From Trachythela sp. YZ-2020 (lineage: Eukaryota; Cnidaria; Anthozoa; Malacalcyonacea; Clavulariidae), in NCBI GenBank assembly GCA_016169945.1, contig JADLSH010000220.1, positions 4,451,001-4,515,000 of the forward strand: a stretch of 64,000 bases of DNA. Reading direction: 5' to 3'. The translations under genes were made by a program, and so were the position numbers. The notes under the pieces were generated by a model, which had not been told where the DNA came from, ran no database searches, and worked only from the letters and a program-made list of their open reading frames with translations. Positions 10,668 through 22,600 of the stretch are shown here, in pieces (positions within the stretch are counted from its first letter, which is position 1; the number at the start of each line of letters is the position of its first letter).

Positions 10668-13600
10668 AATTATCAAGGTCAAGGTAAGTGTTATCAGGCG
10701 AAGCCGAATGCTGAGACTGATAACACTTACCGAGACCTTGATAATTTCGCATATAACAAAAACCGAATTCAATAATTGTTTAATTATACATTGCATTGCT
10801 ATTAAACTCTTTCGATAAACAATCATTTTAATTCTGTAGCCGACAACAACGTTTAGTTAAAACATATTGGGGTAAAAACCAATTATCAAAATAAAACAAG
10901 AACGGCAAAATATTAGAAACCTAATTTACTTACTATAGTTCTGATAAAAGTTTCAAAAGAGTGTACTATTGTAACATCTAATAAAAGCGATCTTGCTATA
11001 TTATCTATTAAGAAACAGTCTATAGGATAAGATAGAGCGAGAAAAGGTTTCGCCCTTCCAAGGCAAGTGAAATATTGATTGAGCGCTCACAGTTAATCCA
11101 TACTGTTTATCGCCTTGCTGTCTTTATAAAATGTTGCATTGGATACGGTTTAGAATCAAAGTTAGATATAGAATAAAGTATTGATTCCTAAGCTTTGCAA
11201 GCACGTAGGCTACGTATGCTATTATATCAAGCTGTGGCACTTGAGTTTGCTATTGTGTGAGTCATGGTCATTAACTTTTGAGCCGTCGGTACGCATTTAA
11301 TGAAATTAACTGGAATAAATTTATCTGACACAGGAAAAGCATACATTTGAGCATGTTGTATATTATCTCAAGAAAAAGTACTACGCATGTTGAAGAACTC
11401 CATTCATATGACTTTTTATTATACAACAATTAGGTGTACAACCGTTTCTTAGTTACTACTTGTTGTAGTGAGCAAAAAAGTATAGTTGTCTTTTCATGAT
11501 GTGTGAGCTACATTACGAGGATGAGATTAAGGGATGGGGACGGGCATTGAATCTAAGACTGTACATACAAGACCATCAGCTAGTACAAAACCGAATGAAC
11601 GAAGATTTGAAGAAGAACGCTGAAAAGAATGGTGAATGAAGCCCAGAGAAAGTGGTTTAATTGTTGGACATGGTGGAAAAAGATACATTAGAGAAACGAA
11701 GTTCCTACCTAGATGATAAAGAATAAATTTGAGAATTGCTAGCTTTGCTATGTATATGTACAAACGAACTCCGCGTTTACCGTGGATCGATTAGGTACTA
11801 TTTGTAAACTAAATTCAGTTATAAACTAAACTTGACATATTGACAAACAGATTATAGAGTTTCTTTGTGTTATATTTCTAAAGGAATATCAATTTACATG
11901 CAAATAGTTGACATTTAATTGATTATGTATACACAGCTTATCCAAGGCACCGTCTTTTCGCCCTTCTAGATTTTACTTTCTTTGGTTTAGTGTTTCCTGA
12001 TTTTGTTGTAGATTAGTGCGAGATCGTACTGATTTTCGAGGCAAAACAAAGAAAGGAAACAATTAGGCGTATTGACAAATTGACATGTTGACAAACACAC
12101 GGATTAAGTTTGCATTAAGTTTCTCGTTTTATCTGCTAGACTATCTCAATTCTGATTTAAGAGAAACTTAATGATTTGATAACATAAAAGAAAAAAGCAG
12201 GAACACCTTTATTTCGTTTGACATTGTTGATTTCCATCCATCAATTTCGGAAAATTTACTCGACCAAGCAATATCTGGGATAACTATTTCTAAAGACGAA
12301 ATTTCAATTATAAAACATGCTAGAAATCACTCCTTTTCAATGACGGAAAACCCGACGAAAAAAAGGAGACAGCAACAGTATATTTGACGTTACCATGGGT
12401 AGCTATGACGGTGCTGAAGTTTGCACGCTTGCAGGCCTTTTTATTTTATAACACGAAGGAAAAGATATTGGCAAAGAAAATATTGGCCTGTATAGAGACG
12501 ACGGATTGGCAATCATAAAAGGGCAAGTCGCCACGTTTAGCAGATAAAAATAACTCCACATGATTTTCGAACAATTTGACCTAAAAATCACAGCTGAGAC
12601 AAGGTTAACAAGAGTAAACTTTCTAAATGTTACTTTTGACCTTAATACTGAAAAATACAAACCATATAGAAAGCCTAATGATGATCCACCCACCATGCAT
12701 CACAAAGCAACAAGCAGCTACCAGCGCATTTCACTCCTCTCTTCTGACGAGGACACATTTCGAGAATCTGCACCAATTTATCAAAATGCACTAAGGCAAA
12801 GTAATTTCAACCACACACATGACTACACGCATCAACAACCACAACAAAAACGCAGAAATAGGCACCGCAATAACATTTGGTTTAATCCTCCATTTAGTAA
12901 GAGTGTCAGAACCAATATAGGACGCAATTTCCTCAGCTTAATTGACAAGCATTTCCCACTTAACCACAACTACATAAAATTTTTAACAGGAACACAGTTA
13001 AAGTCAGCTATAGTTGCATGAACAATGTCAAGTCCATAATCACTAGGCAAAATGCACGCATAATTAGGAAAAACCAGCCACAGACACTTATATAGCAATG
13101 ACAAAAACAGTTGTAATTGCAGAGATGAGAACACATGTCCACTTCAGAAACAATGCACGACCAAGGACATAGTATACGAAGCAACTGTTACCACAAGCAA
13201 CACGAACCACACTAAACACTACATTGGCATGACTGGAAGCACATTTAAAGAGCGACACCGTAACCACATTAAATCTTTCCAAAACAAAAAAATACTCAAA
13301 TGACCCCGAACTTTCGAAATGTATTTGAAAATTGAAAGAAAACAATCAAAATTTCACCATAACGTGGTCAATCATAACGCACGCAGTTTCGTATACGGGA
13401 GGTGCAAAAAGATGCAATTTATGTTTGGAAGAAAAACTATGTATCATGAAAGAAGACAAACAATTTTTACTGAACAAAAGATCGGAAATAGTTTCCACAT
13501 GCAGACACAAAAGCAGATTTAAAATTAAAAACCTACAGAAGTAAAATAATGCATGGAATGTTTGAACACCCACACGCCACTGATCTAATAATAGACTGGA

Positions 13601-16600
13601 TATAGCTTCCTTAGATGCGAAAAGTGAAGCCTAATTATATATGCAAAAATCACTTCCGGGGACCACTTGTGATTACAAATTTGTATAGAAATGTATGCGG
13701 ACGACATGAAGGGAGGCAGTTTTTCGCAAATTTAAGATACTTCGCGACCTTTTACTTACCTCATCGCTCTACCATGGAGAAAAGAAGTTCTGTGAATTAG
13801 TTTAAGACCAAAATGACACAGATTGATCGAAAAGATCGTCGTTCGTGTTCGAAACATTGGCAACACGAAACATCGAAACATTGTTGTCGAAACATTGGCA
13901 ACACAAGACAATTCTCAGTTGGTATTCCAAATACAGAGGCAGTGTATGATCTAGAATACTTTTGAGTACTTTAAAACTATGGTAAGTATCTTTATTTTAT
14001 CGTTCTTTATGTTTTTAATCCACGACCAGAAAGAGTTCCCGGAAGAGTTGCGTGTTATTTTTGTTGTGGCTGTAGTGGTACTATTGTCTATTAGAATATT
14101 TATTGGTGTTGGAACAAAACAAGTTTACTTAGTTCTTTCTCACTTTATTTTTACTTGCCATTTCTGTTGTTGTTTTTGCCAAGTCGGTAAAATCGCACTT
14201 TGCTGTAGCATTTTGATACGGTCTTGATCAATGTGAAGTTATGGTTGTCATTGACAGTTGTATCCAACATATGTGCATCAAGATCTGTGAATGTGGTTTT
14301 CCTATCTATGCCATTCAACACAGACAGAGCTATGGCATCAGGAATTCCTCTCGCTTGTGGTAACCTACCCTCTGTTGCGGCCAACATTCGCTGAAAACAT
14401 CTCTCTGTTTCCGTGCAAACCGAGATAACACTGGCTGTTGGTTTAAACAAATTACCCCGGTCTTTCAAACTCAGAAAAGTGGATTCACTTTTGTGCTGTC
14501 TTGAACCAACTGCTTCATGACAAACAGAACAATTGATCTTCGTTTGCACCATCTGGGAAACATAGCCAGCCATGTAAGATATTGCAGCCATTTTAAATTC
14601 AGAGACTGTGGAGAAGCGGGGTGCATCACTATAATCATCTTCGTCATCATCTTGTGTAACTAGGTTTGTCCCTTCTAGGTAATATTTTCTGATGAGGGCA
14701 GCATCACCAATTGTTAATGTTTGTTACTTTATAGGTGTCCCCAATCACTTCCATGTCAGTTTCATCCTGTCTGGTACAGTTTCCATTGCGGCCTAGGATA
14801 CTGATTCTCAGTAACAGTCTCTTGTATGCTGCAGTGAATTACCCAGCTGTTGGATTGTTGTTAAACCCACCACCATATAGCTCATTGATTTTATGGAGTG
14901 CAACTTTGAAACCTTTAGCACAAGGATTACTGGAATTATTAAACATGTCAAATATATGGTCAAATTGTTGATCGTTTGAAAAAACTTCACTGGGGCTTCA
15001 AGACCCTGGAACTGTAGATCAAAGCTTGAGTGTGTCCTAGCAGATTGCATCACTTGAATTGCAGAAAAGGATTTCTCGAAGATCACATAACTTTTTTAAA
15101 TTAACTGTTCAAAAGAACTTCCAAGTGTTCTCAATTTAGAAAGCATTTATTATAAATAATTTTAATTAATTATGAACCATACACACAAACTGATTTTTCA
15201 TAAAGTCAAGCATTAGAGAGGAAAAAAGTAATTAAATGGAAATAATGCTAGATTTGACATTAGTTGTTTTTTTATATAGCAAAATATATTTAGGAGAAAA
15301 ATGTCACTTTCCATTAGGTTAGGTATTATCATATTGCTTCAATGTAGCCATTGTAGGCTGTTGGGTATTAAGAAGGTAGTTGGTTGAGTTTAGCTTTGCC
15401 CCCAGATTGATTGTTGAGAACTCAAGAGTTGGTGCTCATCTGAAAATACTGAACTACCTTTTGAGCTCAGTGACAGTGCACAAAAAGCGCGCGAATCGAT
15501 AAACTGGCGCTATTTTTCCACCCACGTTTCGGCTGTGATAAAGAAAGTTCAATAAAATTTCCTTATATAAATTGCTTTTACTGCAAGAAATGGGTAGGCT
15601 TGGCATGCAATGTTGTGCATTTGGCTGCAACAAGAGAAAGAAAAACAAAACTGCTGCAGAGTTAGGTCAAATCCGGAGTGATAGCGAAATCTGATGAAGA
15701 GACGGTGACAAAAAGACAGTATGCTCGCACGTTTCACAGGTATACACAACTCTCACACGCATACGCTGAATTAGAATTTACCAATGCACCTGTTATTGCA
15801 TAAATTTAATTTTCTAATTACTACTAAATCACTTCACCTGAAGTGTCGAGTCAAAAATTGAGAATATATACTACTTAATTTTATTAAGTTTTGTATTGAC
15901 ATTTTTATACTCTCTTGTCGTCTTGGGCTCGATTAAAAATTCGAGTATAAACAAAAAAATTCAAAAGGTTCTATTTTTCGTCGCCAAGGTTTCCGACCGA
16001 TCCAAGCAGAAAGAAAATTTGGATAGAAAAGATCCGAAGAAAAGATTGGTTACCGAGCAGCAGCAGTCGTCTTTGTTCAGACCATTTTGCTGAGGGTTGG
16101 TTTGATAGAGCTGGGAAGACGATAAGGCTTAAAAACGACGCTATTCCAACCCGGTTTAAAGGTTTTCCAAAACATATGCAAGGTAAATAATGTTAGGTCG
16201 GTTTGAGTTTTTTAGTTAGAGACAGAGATTTTCGGGCAAGCTCATAAAATAAACAATCACTACACTGAATTTGAGTTGACGATCGCTATGAAGACGCCAA
16301 CTACCTACAATTATCACTGATCTATGCGCTAACTGGATAAAAATGTTATTAAGGGTTTTCTTGGACCTCCGGGTAAACCCGATGTCTATAAAAATAGTCA
16401 AAAAATCATTATTTTATACAAATTATGCAGGGCGTTTATCGTGCGTTTAATAAACAGTGGTTCTTACGAGTTATGACCTTTACCAAAGAAAAATATTAAA
16501 TTTCAGTTTTTTATAACGTTTATTCAATAAGAAAACACATACTAGTACTATACAATATATTTATAAAGTAATATCATTGACATTTGGAAAATTAATTAGA

Positions 16601-19600
16601 ACAACAGTTTTTGAACAAAGTACAATTTATAATTCTACACAAGGATTAATTTGATGTTTTAGATACAAAAGGCACGTCAGACTTCAAATAAGATCAAAAA
16701 TGAAAATGAGCAAAAAATTGCAGCAATTGATGTGGATGATGAATGTAAGCCTCCCCCTGCAAAGAAAATAGCACTTGATAGTGAAGTTAATGAGTTACCT
16801 ACACCGATGGACACAGAAGAGATTGAAAAGGTCAACCAGGCTCACCATGAACATGTGTCAATGCTAAAGAAGAAACTAAAGGTGTCACAACAAAAAACAA
16901 GACGCTTGAAGAAAAGAAATGCATCCCTGAAGGGCATAGTGAAGCAGCTAAAGGAAGAGGACTTAATTTCCTCTGCATGCGAAGAGATGCTACAAAGAAA
17001 TTTTTCTGCGGTACCTGTTGGATTATTTAAAAGAATGTCAGCAAATTTTGGTAAAGGATACAAATACTCACCAGAACTAAAGTCCTTTGCTCTGACACTC
17101 CAATTTTACTCTGCCAAAGCATACGACTTTGTTCGCAAGACATTTAACCTTGCATTGCCCCATCCTGTACAGATCCGAAAGTGGTACACTAAGGTTCCAG
17201 CAGAACCAGGGTTTACTGAACCATCATTTAAAGCACTCTCGCAAAAGGTAAAGAATGCAGGAAATAATGTTATGGGCAACCTGATGATTGATGAGATGGC
17301 AATAAAAAAGCATGTTTCCTGGAATGGAAAGAAATATCGTGGCTTTGTTGACCTTGGAAGTGATGTGAAAGATGATGATTCTGCACCATTAGCAAAGGAT
17401 GCACTTGTTTTCATGGTGGTTGTTGTAAATGAATCATGGAAAGTTCCTGATGGATACTTTTTTGTCGATGGTCTGAGCGGCAAGGAGAGAGCAAATTTAA
17501 TAAAAGTTTGTATCAAGAAGTTACATGACGTTGGAATCGATATCATCTCCCTTATTTGTGATGGGCCATCATGTCATTTTGCGATGCTACGTGCACTTGG
17601 GGCTCAACTAAAGTTTCCTGACATCAAGCCATATTTCCAACATCCTTTCGATAAAGAGAAAAAAATCTATGTGTTCCTGGATATATGCCACATGTTGAAG
17701 CTTGTAAGGAACGCTCTGGGGGACGGTGGCACATTACTTGATAAGGATGGAAATACAATTTCTTGGACATATTTAGTTGCGCTACAAAAATTGCAGCAGG
17801 AAGAAGGTTTGAGGCTGGGCAACAAGTTAAAGCTTTCACATATCCAGTGGTGGCAACAAAAGATGAAAGTTAATCTTGCAGCTCAGACATTCAGTGCCAG
17901 TGTAGCTGATGCAATCGATAACTGCAGGGACACACTCAAGCTTCCACAGTTCCAGGGTTCAGAAGCCACAACAAAGTTTATTCGAACCTTTGACCATCTA
18001 TTTGATATACTCAAATATTTGATATGCTAAAGGTTTCAAAGCTGCTCTTCGTAAGAGCAACAAACACAGTTGGGAATCCTTTCTTGACGAAGTTCGTGAA
18101 TACATTATGGGTCTGAAAAATGCATCTGGTGATCTAATGTACACAACCCGTCGTAAAACTGGCTTTGTTGGATTTCTTGTGGCGATTGATAGTGTAAAGT
18201 CCATGTTCTTTGAGTTGGTTGAAAAAGAAGATGCGCCATTGACCTATATTCTAATGTACAAGTTCAGCCAAGATCACTTTGAGCTTTTCTTTGGAGCAAT
18301 TCGGTCTTGTGGTGGGTTTAACAACAATCCAACTGCTGGACAATTCACTGCAGCATACAAGAGACTGTTAATGAGAAGCAGTATCCAAGGCCGCAATGGA
18401 AACTGTACCAAACAGGATGAAACTGATATACTGGAAGTGATTGGGGACACCTATAAAGTAACAAACACAGGGGAAAAATTAACAATTGGTGATGCTGCCC
18501 TCATCAGAAAATATTACCTAGAAGGGACAAACCTAGTTACACAAGATGATGACGAAGATGATTATAGTGATGCACCCCGCTTCTCTACAGTCTCTGAATT
18601 TAAAATGGCTGCAATATCTTACATGGCTGGCTATGTTTCCCAGATGGTGCAAAAGAAGATCAATTGTTCTGTTTGTCATGAAGCAGTTGGTTCAAGACAG
18701 CACAAAAGTGAATCCACTTTTCTGAGTTTGAAAGACCGGGGTAATTTGTTTAAACCAACAGCCAGTGTTATCTCGGTTTGCACTGAAACAGAGAGATGTT
18801 TTCAGCGAATGTTGGCTGCAACAGAGGGTAGGTTACCACAAGCGAGAGGAATTCCTGATGCCATAGCTCTATCTGTGTTGAATGGCATAGATACGAAAAC
18901 CACGTTCACAGATCTTGATGCACATATGCTGGATACAACTGTCAATGACAACCATACCTTCACATTGATCAAGACCGTATAAAAATGCTACAGCAAAGTG
19001 CGATTTTAGCAACTTGGCAAAACAACAACAGAAATGGCAAGTAAAAATAGAGGGAGAAAGAAGCTAAGTAAACTTTTGTTCCAACACCAATAAATAGTCT
19101 AATAGACAATAGTACCACTACGGCCACAACAAAAATAACACGCAACTCTTTCTGGTCGTGGATTAAAAACATAAAGAACGATAAAATAAAGATACTTACC
19201 ATAGTTTTAAAGCACTCAAAAGTATTCTAGATCATACACTGCCTCTGTATTTGGAATACGAACTGAGAATTGTCTTGTGTTGCCAATGTTTCGACGAAAT
19301 ATATTCCGCATGGACAATTTTTGAACGAACACGAACGCCGATCTTTTCGATCAATCTGTGTCATTTTAGTCTTAAACTAATTCACAGAACTTCTTTTCTC
19401 CATGGTAGAGCGATGAGGTAAGTAAAAGGTCGCGAATTATCTTATATTTGCAAAAAACTGCCTCCCTTCATGTCGTCCGCCATACATTTCTATACAAATT
19501 TGTAATCACAAGTGGTCCCCGGAAGTGATTTTTGCATATATAATTAGGATTCACTTTTCGCATCTAAGGAAGCTATATCCAGTCTATTATTAGATCAGTG

Positions 19601-22600
19601 CCACACGCCCACGTTTCGACCAATACCATTTAAGCATGGAAAATCTTTTCGAAATCCCTCGCCACTTGATGATCGTTTATTGCGTGAAACAGGCTGTAGT
19701 GGATACCTTACTCAACAAAAGAGCTGAAATAATTTCACGGTGTCGTCATCGTAATAAATTTCGCGTAAACAACGCAAACAAAGCCATGCATGCACACATT
19801 GTCTCCCACATACACCCCCACGCTCCGGCAGGAAGCATATAAGCGGTCATTCTTTCGATACTGAACACATAGCGTGCAAGCATGTTGCATGATGTACATA
19901 AAAGCGCGGGAATTGCGTTGGACGTGGTAAAATATGCTTATACGAAACTAGTTTGACCTGTTTGCCTTCATGAGATTATAAAAGCAACCGCGAAACTTTT
20001 CAGCACACATTCAGCCTGCCTTAGTGTGACTATACCGTTTCTATCTTTGCTGTAAGATTAACACATCTATATTTTGTCTGAACGATGGAGTCTTATGACA
20101 AGATTGCCGCTCGTCGCCAGCGACTGTTGGAAAAAGCTCGGAGAAGCAACAAAAAGTCTAATTGTTTATTGAAAACAGTGGATAAAGAACTCCAAAAGGC
20201 GATGGAGTGGCCAAATCTGAAAAATATATGAAGAAAGGCCAAAAGTATTTAAACTAAAGAGATTCTCTTGATGTAAGGGAGCCTGCTTCGGAGGTTTCAG
20301 TGAACATAGAGGTTTCCGAGCGTTTTGTAAAAATGTTTGGCGACACGTCATGCGTGTTCCGTGGGACTATGCAAAGGTCGGAAAATCTTGGGAGGGTTAA
20401 AGTGCAAGATATCCTTGGCGAACTAATTCCTCGCTCTTTACTGAAGCTATAGAACAGGTAACGTGCAATGAAATTATACATTTTCATGTCATAATCGTCG
20501 TGTACAATGCAGTTAGCATTTAGTCTTTTACATGGTTTGTTAAGTAATTTTCTCTTTATATAATTTATTTACCATAGTTAAAGCAGCAATGTAACCTACA
20601 GACACCCGTGGAAGATCGGTTGCGGGTCATGGTCTGATCTGACGCGCTGAAGGCCCCAATCAGTACGAGACTTTTGCCGGTGATTCAGATGTCCGCCAAC
20701 AAAGTCCCTGCAGAGGTCACCAAAGTACCGTCGGAGCAATGAAAACATACCTTTGGACGAATCCTTCATAATCGATCTGGTCGCATTTCGACAGCCGACA
20801 GGGTCCGGTAAAAACAATACATCCTTAAAAGTGTTAGATTATAGTAAAGATAGTCTAGTTAAAAACAATAACAATAATTAGGGATAGAAACAATTTATGT
20901 TGTGGTAGGGCATTGACTGTCGGTCAGGCGCTAGCTGATAGTCATGTCAAGTTAAAACAGTTTAAAAATGACAGCTTATTCAGAAAAGAGTAGCATTATA
21001 ATACAAGGAATACTATATTTTATGAGGGGCCCCGCCGTAGTAAGAAATTGACCATTTTAATGTAATTAATCCGAGTAAACTTCTGGCTTTTCATTGTAAA
21101 GATTTCCTGTCAAAAATGTAAGTCCTATTTTCAAGATTATTTCTCACACCCGTGTTCCAATCCATGCCTCACGTGCTTGCGTAAGGACTGCATTGAAGTT
21201 TTGTCTGAAAAACGTAAAATGTAAGGTTTTGGTACCGGCTAAATTATACCATCCTGTGCTCCCTAGTCGAGCAAAAGGTAAGCGTTTCTTTCCTTTATGC
21301 AAGCAATGTGTCTAAATAGTTTGTGGGGAAAATTTTTCCAAAAAGATGATAGATTAAATAATGAGTTTGCCAGTGATCCTCTGCAATTCTACAAGCGTCT
21401 TAATGGTGCTGATGTTGAAAGACATGATATTAGTGTTTTGAATGATGATTTGGCAGGATTAGTTTTTAAACGGAAGCATGAATATGAGGCAGAGAATATA
21501 TTTATAGGTATTTAACTACTGCATGGTCAAGATTGGAACTCTATAACGTTATGGACTTCTTAGGAGAAAATGTACTATATGTAGATACTGATAGTTGTGT
21601 TATATGAAACGTAATAGATAATGATTAACCGGATACGCACAACAATAAACAATGAACAACGAGCTATTGAGAAGTGTAATTGTATAGTGCGAGCATTGAT
21701 AAGTGTAATTGTATAGTGCGAGCACAATAGATCTAGAGAGAGTTTTTGATACGATATCGAAGGGAAGCACATCAGCACAGAATAATAAAATATATGAAAA
21801 GCTATCCAAGTGTGGTTAATATTGTGTCTGAATTATCGTAAAAGAGCTGTCCCCTTAACGACCCGACGATCCCGCAGATGAGAAATAAATACCAACAAAG
21901 GGTCGTTTAACAGTTGTATATACGTTTCTAAGCAAGGGGGACGTAAACCACCTTTGAGATTTGACAAATGAGATAACTCCAAAGCATGGTGTAAAGAGTT
22001 ACATTACACAGTTTTTATGTGGGGGCCGAATAATTATTATTATGTTGTTTCTAATGGGAAAAATATTGTAAAATACGGGCTTTTCCTTTGCGTTTTAAAA
22101 ATAGTCAAGTTCTGAACTTTGATTCCATGAGAGATGTAATTTGTAAATATGTAAATATGTAAATATACAGACCTTCCAGTGTACGTAGTGGAGATATAAA
22201 TAAAGAAAAAGAAGGAAATAAGGACAGATAGTTTAGATATAATAAATGAATGTAAAATAACAAGAGAAAATGGACCCGTCGGCTTGGCAACAAGCATGAA
22301 GTGAAGTGTTTTGCATTGTACGAAGTGGTTTATGACAAACCGATTGTTCTCGGCAAATGTGAAGACATTATTCCATTTGGATACCATTGGCCTCCGGATA
22401 GCACTCTATCTGCTGCTTTACCTGCTCCTCTGGCTTGGGAAACCGTTCCTGATCACATTCTCTTTACGTTGGTTCAGTCATCAACTTCTGTTATCCAATG
22501 GTTTGTTTTTGTTGTAGGGCATTAAAAATTTTGTAATGCCCCGCCGGGAATTACGTGATTTCCAGACCGCTGATTAGCCAATCATATCGCGCAAACTACA

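Larger units (their letters stand above)
15590..18982 (+). pseudogene. THAP-P transposase (P-element/THAP9 family), disrupted
   Basis: Four blocks. Exon 1 15590-15739 and exon 2 15989-16182 together form a C2CH THAP zinc domain: CCAFGC, then [16 protein letters not shown] after the splice, [17 protein letters not shown] and [16 protein letters not shown]. Exon 3, 16663-18030, carries a coiled coil (about 16850-16960) and the RNase-H-like core ([67 protein letters not shown]). The last block, 18034-18982, includes [34 protein letters not shown] and [20 protein letters not shown]. Breaks: a frameshift near 15693 in exon 1, a phase mismatch between exons 2 and 3, and a frameshift near 18013-18032. 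In THAP9/P proteins the core cuts DNA and THAP binds the element ends. Confidence 0.88.
13578..19600 (+). mobile_element. 6.0-kb P-type (THAP) DNA transposon with very long inverted arms
   Basis: Both ends read inward CACTGATCTAATAATAGACT and stay identical for at least 50 bases. They stay similar for about 400 bases (13578-13975 against 19200-19600), and more distantly up to about 1.5 kb (to 15090 and from about 17880). Flanking CCACACGC on both sides is the 8-bp target duplication. The right half carries a multi-exon THAP-P transposase on the plus strand; the left arm carries a decayed minus-strand copy of the 3' part of the same gene. So both ends of the element derive from the transposon 3' end. 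It interrupts the 3' region of a PLE. Confidence 0.9.

Noticed and set aside
16842..17839. Minus-strand ORFs opposite the transposase (up to 146 codons)
   Set aside because: Shadows of the well-supported plus-strand transposase core.
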